A DNA stretch of 64,000 bases from Lentzea pudingi (GTDB lineage Bacteria; Actinomycetota; Actinomycetes; Mycobacteriales; Pseudonocardiaceae). The notes under the pieces were generated by a model that searched no databases, was not told the origin of the DNA, and saw only the letters and a program-made list of their open reading frames with translations. The stretch covers positions 111,509 through 175,508 of the forward strand of contig NZ_BMNC01000016.1 in the NCBI RefSeq assembly GCF_014646255.1, read 5' to 3'. The translations under genes were made by a program, and so were the position numbers. Below are positions 1 through 8,556 of the stretch, piece by piece. Every line of letters begins with the position of its first letter. Position 1 is the first letter of the stretch.

Positions 1-2640
1 GGAAACACCACGCAAAGGGATCCGTTCGACTTCCCGAGGAGCTGGGAGGCCGACGTCGTCCTGAGCGACGGCGGCACCGTCCACCTGCGCCCGATCACGC
101 CGGACGACGCCGACGAGCTGCGGGAGTTCCACGGGCGGCTGTCGGAACGGACGCGGTACTTCCGGTACTTCGGGCCGTACCCGCGGATCCCCCAGCGCGA
201 CCTCGAGCGCTTCAGCACCGTCGACCACCAAGACCGGGTCGCGCTCATCGCAGTCCTCGGCGACGAGATCGTCGCGGTCGGCCGGTTCGACCGGCTCCTC
301 GGCGAGGGGCATCGGGGGGACAGCGCGGAGGTGGCGTTCGTCGTCGAGGACGGGCACCAGGGGCGCGGGCTGGGCAGCATCCTGCTCGAACACCTCGCCG
401 CCGCGGCCAGGGAGGTCGGGCTGGCGCGGTTCGAGGCCGAGGTGCTCGCCGAGAACGGGCAGATGGTCCGGGTGTTCCGCGACGCCGGCTACCAGGTCAG
501 CAGGGCGTTCGAGGACGGCGTGCTGCACCTGGAGTTCGCGATCGACCCCACGGACGAGTCCGTCGCCGTCGCCAGGGCCCGCGAGCAGGCCGCCGAGGCC
601 CGCAGCGTGCACAACCTGCTGCACCCTAGGTCGGTGGCGGTCATCGGCGCGTCCACCGACCCGACCAAGATCGGGCACGCGGTCCTCAAGAACCTCCTCG
701 AAGCCGACTTCAACGGGCCCGTCTACCCCGTCAACGCCGAGCACCGGGCCGTCCGGGGAGTCCGGGCCTACCCGACCGTGCTCGACATCCCCGACGACGT
801 CGACCTCGCCGTCGTCGCCGTGCCCGCGGCCAGCGTCGACGAGGTCATGGACGGGTGCCTCGCCAAGGGTGTGAAGGCGCTCGTCGTCGTCAGCTCGGGC
901 TACGGCGAGACGGGACCTGACGGGCTGTCGGCCGAACGCAGACTCGCGGCGGAGGCGAGAGCGCACGGCATGCGCGTCGTCGGTCCCAACGCACTGGGCG
1001 TGCTCAACCTCGACCCGAAGGTCCGCCTCAACGCGAGCCTCGCCCCCAAGCTGCCGCAACGGGGCCGTGCGGGCTTCTTCTGCCAGTCCGGCGCCCTCGG
1101 CACGGCCATCCTCGCCAACGCGGCCGGCTGGGGCCTCGGCCTGTCCACGTTCGTCTCGGCCGGCAACCGCGCCGACGTCTCCGGCAACGACATGCTGCAG
1201 TACTGGGAGACCGACCCGGCCACGGACGTCGTCCTGCTCTACCTGGAGTCTTTCGGCAACCCGCGCAAGTTCGCGCGGCTCGCGAGAAGGCTCGGCCGCA
1301 CCAAGCCCATCGTCGCCGTGAAGTCCGGCCGCCACGCCGTCGTCCCCGGCCTCGCCGCCACCGGCGCGAAGGTCGACGAGGCGAGCGTCCAGGCCCTGTT
1401 CGAGCAGGCCGGGGTGATCCGGGTCGACTCGCTGGCCCAGTTGTTCGACACCGCGCTCCTGCTCGCCCACCAGCCGCTGCCCCAGGGCAAGCGCGTCGCG
1501 GTCGTCGGCAACTCCACCGCGATCGGCCTGCTCGCCGCCGACACCCTGCTGGCCCAGGACCTGGACCTCGCGTGCGACCCCGTGGACGTCGGCGCCCAGG
1601 CCACCCCGGAGGAGTTCGCGAAGGCCGTCCAGCAGGCCTTGGACCGCGACGACACCGACGCCCTCGTCGTCGTGTTCGTGCCTCCGATCGCGGTCCCCGG
1701 CGCCGCGTACGCCCGCGCGCTCAAGGAGGGCGCGCACCGCACGAAACCGATCGTCTCCACGTTCCTCGCGGTCGAGGGCATCCCGGACGAGCTGAAGATG
1801 CCCGGGAAGGGCTCCATTCCCAGCTACGCCAGTCCCGAACGCGCTGTGCTCGCCCTGGCCCGCGCCGTCCGCTACGCCCGCTGGCGCGCCGCTGCGAAGG
1901 GCACCTTCGTGCGGCCGGAGGGCATCGACCTCGACCGGGCGAGGTCCATTGTGGACAACGTGGCGAGCGAGGTCCGCCTCGACGACCGCTCGGCCGTCGA
2001 ACTGCTGGAGTGCTACGGCATCGACGTCGTCCCGTTCCGCATCGCCCACAGTGCGGAGGAGGCCGTCGAGGCGGCGGACGAACTCGGCTACCCCGTCGCG
2101 ATGAAGGCCACCAGCGAACGCCTGCGCCACCGCACCGACCTCGTCGGCGTCCGCCTCGACATCGCCCAGCGCGAATCGGTCAAGGCCGCCTACCACGACC
2201 TCGCCGCGCTCTCCGGCAAACCGGGCGTGTACGTGCAACGCATGGCGCCCAAGGGAGTCAGCTGCGTGCTGGGCCTGCAGGACGACCCGAGCTTCGGCAC
2301 GCTGGTCTGGTTCGGACTGTCGGGACTCGTCAGCGACCTCCTCGGCGACCGGGCCTACCGGGCGGTACCCCTCACCGACACCGACGCGGCGGAACTCGTT
2401 GCCGCGCCGAAAGCGGCGCCCCTGCTCACCGGATACCGGGGCGACGAACCTGCGGACCTGAAAGCACTTCAGGAACTGGTACTCCGTTTGGCGGCACTGG
2501 CCGAGGACCTTCCGGAGGTGCGCTCGCTCAAGCTCGAACCCGTTCTTGCTTCTGCCGCAGGGGCTTTCGTGAGCAGCGCCCGCATCGTCATCGGCCCGCC
2601 TCCGTCCCTGCACGACGCCGGTCCACGCCGTCTGCGGTGA
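1..2640 (+). CDS. GNAT acetyltransferase fused to ADP-forming acyl-CoA synthetase (5' end missing)
   Basis: The frame is already open at base 1, so the start lies to the left; 879 codons are visible. About the first 175 visible residues are a GNAT acetyltransferase with the acetyl-CoA loop QGRGLG. A CoA-binding Rossmann domain follows (SVAVIGAS near residue 212), then the ligase-CoA domain (FFCQSGALG near 358) and a C-terminal ATP-grasp half (from about residue 660). This is the architecture of Streptomyces Pat-type protein lysine acetyltransferases, which modify and inhibit acyl-CoA synthetases. I could not tell whether the synthetase half is catalytically intact. It ends 174 bp before the next gene and shows no operon partner here. 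Confidence 0.88.
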   Translation, partial: GNTTQRDPFDFPRSWEADVVLSDGGTVHLRPITPDDADELREFHGRLSERTRYFRYFGPYPRIPQRDLERFSTVDHQDRVALIAVLGDEIVAVGRFDRLLGEGHRGDSAEVAFVVEDGHQGRGLGSILLEHLAAAAREVGLARFEAEVLAENGQMVRVFRDAGYQVSRAFEDGVLHLEFAIDPTDESVAVARAREQAAEARSVHNLLHPRSVAVIGASTDPTKIGHAVLKNLLEADFNGPVYPVNAEHRAVRGVRAYPTVLDIPDDVDLAVVAVPAASVDEVMDGCLAKGVKALVVVSSGYGETGPDGLSAERRLAAEARAHGMRVVGPNALGVLNLDPKVRLNASLAPKLPQRGRAGFFCQSGALGTAILANAAGWGLGLSTFVSAGNRADVSGNDMLQYWETDPATDVVLLYLESFGNPRKFARLARRLGRTKPIVAVKSGRHAVVPGLAATGAKVDEASVQALFEQAGVIRVDSLAQLFDTALLLAHQPLPQGKRVAVVGNSTAIGLLAADTLLAQDLDLACDPVDVGAQATPEEFAKAVQQALDRDDTDALVVVFVPPIAVPGAAYARALKEGAHRTKPIVSTFLAVEGIPDELKMPGKGSIPSYASPERAVLALARAVRYARWRAAAKGTFVRPEGIDLDRARSIVDNVASEVRLDDRSAVELLECYGIDVVPFRIAHSAEEAVEAADELGYPVAMKATSERLRHRTDLVGVRLDIAQRESVKAAYHDLAALSGKPGVYVQRMAPKGVSCVLGLQDDPSFGTLVWFGLSGLVSDLLGDRAYRAVPLTDTDAAELVAAPKAAPLLTGYRGDEPADLKALQELVLRLAALAEDLPEVRSLKLEPVLASAAGAFVSSARIVIGPPPSLHDAGPRRLR

Positions 2641-2814
2641 CCGCCGGACTGGTGAGTTACCGCAACGATTCCGATGTTTCATTCGCGTAGAAGTATGGAC
2701 ATGCGTCCTTTCGCCGCTTAGGTTTCCGGCATCACCGGGCATCGCCGACCATCATGGGCAGGCGCATGCCCGTGGAATAACGCTGTGGTGGATGACCGCT
2801 GTAAGAGGGACTGA

Positions 2815-3648
2815 ATGACGCCGAGAGCACTTCTCCGCCTGGTCGCGGCAACATGTGCGGCCGTGCTCCTGCTCGCCTCGTGTGCGGGTGGCGGCGGGTC
2901 GGGCATGGCAGCCAAGGTCAGTTCGAGCGACCGCATGGTCATCGCCGTGTCGTACGACCAGCCGGGACTGTCCGTGCGCAGGCTCGACGGCAGCTACCGC
3001 GGGTTCGACGTCGACGTCGCCAAGTACATCGCGAACGAACTGGGCATCGCCGAGCAGGACATCACCTGGAAGGAAGCGCAGCCGGGCAACCGGGAGACGC
3101 TCCTGACCAGCGGTGAGGCCGACATGGTCGTCTCCACCTACTCGATCACGGACAAGCGCAAGCAGATCGTCGACTTCGTCGGCCCGTACTTCGTCGCCGG
3201 CCAGGACCTGCTGGTGCGCATGAACGAGAGCCGCATCGACGGCCCGAAGTCGCTCAACGCCAACCTTCGCCTGTGCTCCACCGCCGGCTCCACGTCCGCC
3301 GAGTACGTCCGCGACCAGTTCGCGAAGGACGTGAAGATGGTCGAGTACGCCAAGTTCAGCGACTGCGTCACGGCGCTGCTCGCGGAGAACGTCGACGCCG
3401 TCACCACCGACGACGTGCTGCTCGCGGGGTACGCCGCCCAGAACCCCGAACTGCTGCGGGTCGTCGGCGACCCGTTCAGCAAGGAGGAGTACGGCGTCGG
3501 CCTGCACCGCGACGACCCGGGCAGCAAGGCCAAGGTCCAGGCCGCGATGCAGAAGATGATCGACACGGGCGCCTGGCGCAAGTCGCTGGAGCAGAACATC
3601 GGATCTTCCGGCTACAAGATCCCCGACCCGCCGAAGCTGGCCCCGTGA
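2815..3648 (+). CDS. Glutamate-type ABC transporter substrate-binding lipoprotein
   Basis: A 277-aa extracellular solute-binding protein of family 3 (polar amino acids). A basic N-terminus and hydrophobic stretch end in the lipobox LLASC, placing the lipidated cysteine at residue 23. The mature part has the two-lobe ligand fold, with VIAVSYDQPGL opening lobe 1 and GFDVDVAKYIA shortly after. It resembles GluB-type glutamate binders of actinobacteria. No permease or ATPase is adjacent, so it either serves a transporter encoded elsewhere or acts as a sensor. The 166-bp gap upstream would hold its promoter; I see no strong hairpin after it. Confidence 0.88.
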   Translation: MTPRALLRLVAATCAAVLLLASCAGGGGSGMAAKVSSSDRMVIAVSYDQPGLSVRRLDGSYRGFDVDVAKYIANELGIAEQDITWKEAQPGNRETLLTSGEADMVVSTYSITDKRKQIVDFVGPYFVAGQDLLVRMNESRIDGPKSLNANLRLCSTAGSTSAEYVRDQFAKDVKMVEYAKFSDCVTALLAENVDAVTTDDVLLAGYAAQNPELLRVVGDPFSKEEYGVGLHRDDPGSKAKVQAAMQKMIDTGAWRKSLEQNIGSSGYKIPDPPKLAP

Positions 3649-3679
3649 TCACACGCGGCGTGACGTAGGCTCACGCCAC

Positions 3680-4447
3680 GTGAACCGCGTCCCGCCGCAC
3701 CGCGCTGATCGACCCGTTCGCGCGGGCATCCCAGAACACGGCCGAGTCCCGCGCTACTACGCGGTCAAGGCCGAGCTGTTCGACCTGGTCGAGAACCTCG
3801 GCGAAGGCACCGTCCTGCCGTCCGAACGCGAACTCGCCGAACGGTTCTCCGTGTCGCGCGTCACGCTCCGCCAGGCCGTCAGCGAGCTCGTGCTCGAAGG
3901 CAAGCTCCTCCGTCGCCAGGGCAGCGGCACGTTCGTCGCCCCGCCGAAGCTCGTCCAGCCGTTGTCGCTGGTCAGCTACACCGAGGGCATGCGAAGGCAG
4001 GGCGTCGAGCCGAACCGCACGGTGATCACGGTCGAGGAGCTCGGCGCCGACGAGGGCCTGGCCCGCGACCTGGTGCTCGAACCCGGCGACCCGATCGTGC
4101 ACCTCGAACGCGTCCTGCTCGCCGACGACGAACGCATCGGTCTCGAGTCGACGTACCTGAGCCTCGGCCGCTTCCCGGACCTGCTGGAGAAGCTCGACCC
4201 CGCCGGATCGCTCTACGCGTGCCTCACCGAACGTCTCGGCGTGCGTTTCGCCGAGGCCGAGGAGCGCGTCGAGACGGTGCTCGCCACGCCGCGCGAGGCG
4301 TTGCTGATCGGCACGAACCCGGCACTGCCCATGCTGTTGCTGCACCGCGTCTCCTACGACGTCGACGGGCACCCGATCGAACGCGCCCGGTCGCTCTACC
4401 GGGGTGATCGGTTCAGCTTCGTCGCGAGGCTGCACGCCGACCGCTGA
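3680..4447 (+). CDS. GntR/HutC-family regulator, DasR-like
   Basis: A 255-aa regulator with an N-terminal winged helix (SERELAERFSVSRVTLRQA, residues about 51-69) and a C-terminal UTRA ligand domain. Blocks such as SYTEGMRRQG, ATPREA and LYRGDRFSFVARL closely match Streptomyces DasR, which senses N-acetylglucosamine and glucosamine phosphates and controls chitin and aminosugar use. The GTG start lies eight bases after a TAGGCT -10-like hexamer (3666-3671), so the mRNA may be leaderless. No aminosugar genes are adjacent, so a DasR role is inference from sequence only; another sugar-phosphate-sensing HutC member is possible. Confidence 0.88.
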   Translation: MNRVPPHRADRPVRAGIPEHGRVPRYYAVKAELFDLVENLGEGTVLPSERELAERFSVSRVTLRQAVSELVLEGKLLRRQGSGTFVAPPKLVQPLSLVSYTEGMRRQGVEPNRTVITVEELGADEGLARDLVLEPGDPIVHLERVLLADDERIGLESTYLSLGRFPDLLEKLDPAGSLYACLTERLGVRFAEAEERVETVLATPREALLIGTNPALPMLLLHRVSYDVDGHPIERARSLYRGDRFSFVARLHADR

Positions 4448-4927
4448 CCCGGTTCGCCCGACGCCGCACTCGTGTCCAAGATGGACGGACGCATCGCCTG
4501 TCGCCAGCCGGGCTCGCAGATCTGGAAGACACCAAACGATTCCCGGGTCGGAGCAACAGTTCTCCAGCACGCGCAGGGCATTCCTTCGGGCCCCAACGGA
4601 CGCGTTCCGCGCGCCTGCGCACTTTGCGTGACTTCCCAGGCGCGTCCGGGAGGCTGACGTTCGGCCGCGCCCGCGCGGGAGGCGCATCCGGCCGGCAGGC
4701 TGGTCGTGGGGCAGATCGTCAAGCCGGACAACGGTTTCCTGGCATCCAGCCACCTCTTCCGCGAGGCAACATGTCCAGCGGGTGAAGTGACTGCGGGTCA
4801 CCGAACCTCGTGCGGGGACAGGAAGATACCGCCCGTTCGCACTCGTTTCCCGCCGGAGTCGCGGAGGTACTGTTGTTGGCACGAACTTCAGGACGTCCGC
4901 AACGGTGCGGTGGAGCGGGGGTGTGCC
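4448..4927. other. 480-bp gap without a convincing gene
   Basis: Several reading frames of 60-110 codons cross this stretch on both strands, but they lack ribosome-binding sites, show no recognisable motifs, and overlap each other. I see no inverted repeat strong enough to be a terminator, nor any mobile-element ends. It presumably holds the promoter of the small gene at 4928; a decayed gene cannot be excluded. Confidence 0.5.
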
Positions 4928-5269
4928 GTGTCCTTCAAGGCGGAGTTCCTCGCAGAGCTCGAGGACTGTCTGCGCGGCTACGGCGCGGTCCCGGTGAGCA
5001 ATCCCGATGCGCTGGCGTTGTTCGTCGAGTTCGTGCGAGCCCTTCCGGCGAGCGACCAGAGGCTGCGCTGCCTCGAAGGTGTCGACCAGGGTTCCGGCTC
5101 GTTCTGGAACAACCCCGCGGTGTGGTGGGAGCAGGTGCCGAGGTTCGGCGCGGGACTGCCGCGATGCGGATCGGCGGAGTGCCGCAAGTTGTTGGACGAC
5201 ATGCTGGACGAGGCCATCAGCGACGAGATCGACGTCCTCGAGATGGAGATCCGCGAACTGCCCAGCTGA
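4928..5269 (+). CDS. Small hypothetical protein, 113 aa
   Basis: The frame is open from 4706, but the first part is atypical. The GTG at 4928, preceded by GGAG and a G-run about 8-12 bases upstream, gives an acidic 113-aa soluble protein beginning SFKAEFLAELEDCL and ending in the helical stretch EISDEIDVLEMEIREL-like sequence rich in Asp and Glu. Two cysteines, in PRCGS and AECRK, are five residues apart and could bind metal. There is no signal peptide or membrane segment. I do not recognise the family. GTG 4910 is an alternative start. Confidence 0.55.
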   Translation: MSFKAEFLAELEDCLRGYGAVPVSNPDALALFVEFVRALPASDQRLRCLEGVDQGSGSFWNNPAVWWEQVPRFGAGLPRCGSAECRKLLDDMLDEAISDEIDVLEMEIRELPS

Positions 5270-5283
5270 TCCGGACACGCCTG

Positions 5284-5317
5284 CCGGCGCCGCCACCTGT
5301 TACGGCCGCGGCGCCGG
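5284..5317. terminator. Bidirectional terminator hairpin
   Basis: A perfect 10-bp stem, CCGGCGCCGC (5284-5293) with GCGGCGCCGG (5308-5317), and a 14-nt loop. It lies between the convergent ends of the genes at 4928-5269 and 5330-5935. There is no long T-run on either side, as is usual in actinobacteria. Confidence 0.6.
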
Positions 5318-5329
5318 GGCTTCCAGCAG

Positions 5330-5935
5330 TTATTTGACGGCGACCAGCGACTTGAAGAGTTCCCGATAGCGGTGGAGAGCCAGTCGCAGGTCCTCGGTCT
5401 GTGGATCACTGTTTCCCTCGAGCTGCTTGGTGAGGGAGCGGTGCCTGGTGTTCAGTTCCTCGATCGCGCGCGTCACGAGGTCGTCCGCCTTGCGGACGGC
5501 GGCCTTCGGATCGTCGACGAACTCGTACTGCACGGCCTGCCACTCGTCCTCGAGCTTGCCGATCGGCTGGTGGCCGGTGCGCTCCGAGTCGGAGCCGCGG
5601 TGGTCGGAACGCTGGTGGTCGGAACGCTGGTGCTCAGCCCGCTGACCGTCAGTGCGCTGAGCATCCGTGCGCTGGGCTTCCGCACGCTGACCGTCAGTCC
5701 GCTGTGCGTCGGCATGCTGGCCGTCACCACGCTGGGCTTCAGTGCGCTGCGCTTCGGTCCGCTGGGCCTCGACCCGCTGTGCCTCAACACGCTGGGCGTC
5801 GGCCCGCTGAGAGTCGGAACGCTGCGCCTCGTCCGTTCGCTGCGACTGCTGCGGCATGCGTTCGGTGTGCTGCGGGGTCTGCTGCGGCCGGGCCGGAGTG
5901 GGAACCCCAGCGGCGTGAGTCGGTGTCTCAGACAT
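5330..5935 (-). CDS. Pentapeptide (QRxDx) repeat protein with C-terminal helical domain
   Basis: A 201-aa soluble protein in three parts. Residues 1-37 are rich in Pro, Gln and Thr. Residues 38-112 hold about 15 tandem pentapeptides with consensus Q-R-[TASV]-[DE]-[AGH]. Residues 125-201 form a helical domain ending in LHRYRELFKSLV. That domain matches the end of the upstream neighbour (VHYRELFTDLL; WANVQAKFVD against WQAVQYEFVD), so the two are paralogues. The ATG overlaps the neighbour's stop by 8 nt, implying coupled translation. The repeat is hydrophilic with alternating charges and is probably extended or disordered. Function is unknown; a scaffold or envelope-associated role with its membrane-anchored partner is a guess. 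Confidence 0.75.
   Translation of the reverse strand: MSETPTHAAGVPTPARPQQTPQHTERMPQQSQRTDEAQRSDSQRADAQRVEAQRVEAQRTEAQRTEAQRGDGQHADAQRTDGQRAEAQRTDAQRTDGQRAEHQRSDHQRSDHRGSDSERTGHQPIGKLEDEWQAVQYEFVDDPKAAVRKADDLVTRAIEELNTRHRSLTKQLEGNSDPQTEDLRLALHRYRELFKSLVAVK
5600..5824 (-). repeat. 15-bp tandem repeat encoding QRxDx pentapeptides
   Basis: About 15 in-frame copies of a 15-bp unit, recognisable on the plus strand as repeated CGCTG-type cores spaced 15 bases apart. The first two codons (CAG/CGC) are nearly invariant while the third to fifth vary. Such a tract can expand and contract by slippage or recombination in whole pentapeptide steps without breaking the frame. Confidence 0.8.
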
Positions 5936-6512
5936 CGGTCTTCTCCTTCCGCACGGTTTCCCTGGTGTCCTTGCCTGCCGAACCGTGTTCGAGCAGATCG
6001 GTGAACAACTCGCGGTAGTGCACCATCGCGGTGCGCAGGTCCTCGGTGCTCGCCTCGCCGATCTCCTGGCGCTCCGAGATGTCGTGCGCCTTGCGGTAGT
6101 GCTCGAGCGTCTTCGCGTGCTCGACGGACAGAACGCTCAGCTGCGCCTCGTAACCCTCGGTGGGGTATCCGCGCTCGGCCATCAGATCGGTCACGAGGCG
6201 GTCGGCGTCGGCGATGGCGCTCTCCGGCGAGTCGACGAACTTCGCCTGCACGTTCGCCCAGTGCCGGCGGTAACTGTCCTGCGCCGTCTGGGAAAGCGGC
6301 TTCAGGTCGAACTCGCTGTGGCGGTGCTCGCGCTCGGCGAGCTCCTTCTCTGCGGCCGTTCTGCTCTCGCTGTCCGTGACCGCGCGGTCGTATTCAGGGC
6401 CGAAGCGGTCGCGCAGCTTCTTGCGCTGCATGGCCGGCCTCAAGACGAGCACGAGGACCGCCAGCACCACGAGAACCGCGACCACAACGCCGATGATGGC
6501 GCCCGTTGACAT
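5928..6512 (-). CDS. Single-pass membrane protein, paralogue of the repeat protein
   Basis: The frame extends to 6569, but the ATG at 6512 has a perfect GGAGG seven bases upstream and gives MSTGAIIG followed by one hydrophobic segment (about residues 5-27), then the basic PAMQRKKLRDRFG. The product is therefore a 194-aa protein with an outside N-terminus and a cytoplasmic helical domain. Residues about 80-170 contain WANVQAKFVDSPESA and end in YRELFTDLLEHG; the downstream gene encodes the same domain without the anchor. Proteins of this type occur widely in Streptomyces and relatives without an assigned function. The two genes form a coupled operon. Confidence 0.78.
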   Translation of the reverse strand: MSTGAIIGVVVAVLVVLAVLVLVLRPAMQRKKLRDRFGPEYDRAVTDSESRTAAEKELAEREHRHSEFDLKPLSQTAQDSYRRHWANVQAKFVDSPESAIADADRLVTDLMAERGYPTEGYEAQLSVLSVEHAKTLEHYRKAHDISERQEIGEASTEDLRTAMVHYRELFTDLLEHGSAGKDTRETVRKEKTDV

Positions 6513-6583
6513 GGAAAAACCTCCAAGACAGGCAAACTCTCTGGCTGTCCGGGAGGCTTTCCCGTTCACTCACAAGGGAAACA

Positions 6584-7762
6584 TCAACCCTTGATACAAA
6601 CCACCTGCTTGAGCTTGGCGACCACCTCGACCAGGTCGGACTGGTTCGCCATCACGGTGTCGATGTCCTTGTAGGCGCCCGGAATCTCGTCCACGACACC
6701 GGAGTCCTTGCGGCACTCGACACCACTTGTCTGGGCGGCGAGATCCTGCGTCGTGAACGTCTTGCGGGCCTTGTTGCGCGACATCCTCCGGCCGGCGCCG
6801 TGCGACGCCGACTCGAACGAGTCGGGGTTCCCGAGCCCGCGCACGATGTACGAACCGGTGCCCATGGAACCCGGGATGATGCCCAGCTCGCCACGACCCG
6901 CGCGGATCGCGCCCTTGCGCGTCACCAGCACGTCCTCGCCGAAGTGGTTCTCCTCGGAGACGTAGTTGTGGTGCGCCGAGATCGGCTCCTCGAACGCGAT
7001 CTGCGGGAACTCCACGCGCAGCACGTCGCAGACCAGGCGCAGCATGACCGCGCGGTTGCGTCGCGCGTAGTCCTGGGCCCAGTACAAGTCGTGACGGTAC
7101 GACGCCATCTCGGGCGTGCCCGAGAGGAACACGGCGAGGTCCGGGTCCGGCAGCTCGGCGTTGTGCGCGAGCGTGCGCGCCACCGCGATGTGGTGCTGCG
7201 CCAGCTCGTTGCCGATGCCACGCGACCCGGAGTGCAGCATGACCCACACCCGCTGGTCGCTGTCCAGGCAGACCTCGAGGAAGTGGTTGCCGCCCCCGAG
7301 TGTGCCCATCTGGTGCATCGCCTTGTCGGCGCGCGCCTTCACGACGGGCGTGAGGTCGTCGAACTTCCTCCAGAACGTGCCCCAGTCGGACGCGTCCCTC
7401 TCGGTGAACGCGGTCGCCTTGTGCTGACCGAAACCGACGGGGACCACGGCTTCCATGCGGGACCGCAGCCCGCGCAGCGTCGCCGGCAGGTCGCTGGCCG
7501 TGAGCGAGGTGCGCACGGCGGTCATGCCGCAGCCGATGTCCACGCCGACGGCCGCGGGGGAGACGGCGTCGCGCAACGCGATCACCGAACCCACCGTGGC
7601 GCCCTTGCCGTAGTGCACGTCGGGCATGACGGCGATGTGCTTGAACGCCCACGGCAGCGAAGAGATGTTCTGCAACTGCCGCATGGCGAACTCCTCGACC
7701 TCGTCCGGTCGAGTCCACAGTCGGATGTCCACGTTCTGGCCGCGGACCACGGTTGCTGCCAT
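6584..7762 (-). CDS. rtcB: RtcB-type RNA-splicing ligase
   Basis: A 392-aa RtcB, the GTP- and Mn-dependent ligase that joins 2',3'-cyclic phosphate or 3'-phosphate RNA ends to 5'-OH ends. Visible signatures are DVHYGKG (48-54), DIGCGM (75-80, metal-binding Cys78), GGGNHF, HSGSRG, GSMGTGSYI, and SHGAGR with the histidine that is guanylylated; the tail VVCIKG is typical. It stands alone: no rtcA, archease or RtcR regulator is nearby. A TAACCT hexamer six bases before the ATG suggests a leaderless mRNA. An RNA-repair role (for example after toxin cleavage of tRNA) is known for relatives and is inference here. Confidence 0.95.
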   Translation of the reverse strand: MAATVVRGQNVDIRLWTRPDEVEEFAMRQLQNISSLPWAFKHIAVMPDVHYGKGATVGSVIALRDAVSPAAVGVDIGCGMTAVRTSLTASDLPATLRGLRSRMEAVVPVGFGQHKATAFTERDASDWGTFWRKFDDLTPVVKARADKAMHQMGTLGGGNHFLEVCLDSDQRVWVMLHSGSRGIGNELAQHHIAVARTLAHNAELPDPDLAVFLSGTPEMASYRHDLYWAQDYARRNRAVMLRLVCDVLRVEFPQIAFEEPISAHHNYVSEENHFGEDVLVTRKGAIRAGRGELGIIPGSMGTGSYIVRGLGNPDSFESASHGAGRRMSRNKARKTFTTQDLAAQTSGVECRKDSGVVDEIPGAYKDIDTVMANQSDLVEVVAKLKQVVCIKG

Positions 7763-7768
7763 GCCACG

Positions 7769-7774
7769 AGGTTA
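7769..7774 (-). promoter_or_regulatory. -10 element of rtcB, leaderless
   Basis: TAACCT on the minus strand, six bases before the ATG at 7762, so transcription would begin at or next to the start codon. No Shine-Dalgarno sequence is present between them. Confidence 0.55.
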
Positions 7775-7804
7775 GGCGGCGTTCACCGTGCTCCACAAAG
7801 GAGT

Positions 7805-8446
7805 TTATTGCGCGCCAACGAACTCCCACGTCCCCTTGCGCACCTTCGCCTTGCGCAGGTCGCCGCCGATGCCGGTGACGAACGCGCGCACGGTCGGCAG
7901 GTCGCCGACGGACGCGATGAGGATCGCCTTGCCCTGCAACGTGACGCTGCCGCCACCGAGCTTCTCGCGCGCCACCGCGTCGTTGAGCAGGCCGGTGCGG
8001 ACCTGCTGGGCGGTGATGCCGTCGACCTCGACCTGCACGGCGTCGACCGCGGGCGAGTTCGCGGGGAGGAAGCGGAACGTGAGCACCGCCTCCTGCCGGA
8101 ACTGCTTGGCGATCGTGGACGCGGTGTGGCGCAGGCTTTCGGCGTTCAAGGTGACGTCGAACTTGCGGGAGCGCTCGAACGTCGTCTGCCGCAGGTCGCT
8201 CGAGTAGAAGACACCGTCGAGCAACGTCGACCGGGTCGTGTGGCCGCCGTTGGCGCGCACGATCCCGCGCACCTCGCGGTCGAACCGCACCAGCCGGTCC
8301 CGCAGCCGGGGGTCGGCGGGGTCGGTGATGATCGCGGTGTTGTTCGTCGCGAAGATCTCCGGGGACGGCAGCGGCGCGCCCGCCGCCGTGCCGGTGGAGA
8401 CCGCGAACGCCAGTACGGACGTGACTGCCACGAGAAGACTTCGCAT
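7805..8446 (-). CDS. Secreted protein of unknown function, 213 aa
   Basis: The ATG at 8446 gives a Sec signal peptide (MRSLLVAVTSVLAFAVS, with cleavage expected after TAAGA around residue 24) and a mature domain of about 190 residues with no membrane segment and no cysteine. It is rich in Thr, Val and Arg (for example DRLVRFDREVRGIV and AVLTFRFLPANSPAVDAVQVEVDG). I do not recognise the fold. A TTG at 8455 is an alternative start, but a TACGTT hexamer seven bases before the ATG supports 8446. It is divergent from the monooxygenase gene at 8557. Confidence 0.7.
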   Translation of the reverse strand: MRSLLVAVTSVLAFAVSTGTAAGAPLPSPEIFATNNTAIITDPADPRLRDRLVRFDREVRGIVRANGGHTTRSTLLDGVFYSSDLRQTTFERSRKFDVTLNAESLRHTASTIAKQFRQEAVLTFRFLPANSPAVDAVQVEVDGITAQQVRTGLLNDAVAREKLGGGSVTLQGKAILIASVGDLPTVRAFVTGIGGDLRKAKVRKGTWEFVGAQ

Positions 8447-8520
8447 GGGGCACAACGTATGGGGCCTGGCCGGTCAGCCGCACCCCGTTCCACCCAGCGG
8501 GCGTTCCAGGTCGAAGCCGA

Positions 8521-8549
8521 TTGACAGCCGCCCTTAACGTGAAAATACT
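8521..8549 (+). promoter_or_regulatory. Sigma-A-type promoter of the monooxygenase gene
   Basis: TTGACA (8521-8526), a 17-base spacer, then AATACT (8544-8549). The expected start point is 8556-8557, which coincides with the ATG at 8557, so the transcript should be leaderless. This is the best consensus promoter in the window outside the rRNA region. Confidence 0.75.
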
Positions 8550-8556
8550 TCAGCGC

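Noticed and set aside
4396..4731. A 111-codon minus-strand frame in the gap after the GntR gene
   Set aside because: No start signal, no motif, and it overlaps the end of the GntR gene.
3671..8524. Very long frames opposite real genes (3671-5296 minus, 6506-8524 plus, 27205-28710 plus)
   Set aside because: High GC keeps the opposite strand free of stops. These translate to Arg/Gly/Val-rich sequence without motifs or ribosome-binding sites, while the other strand encodes recognisable families.
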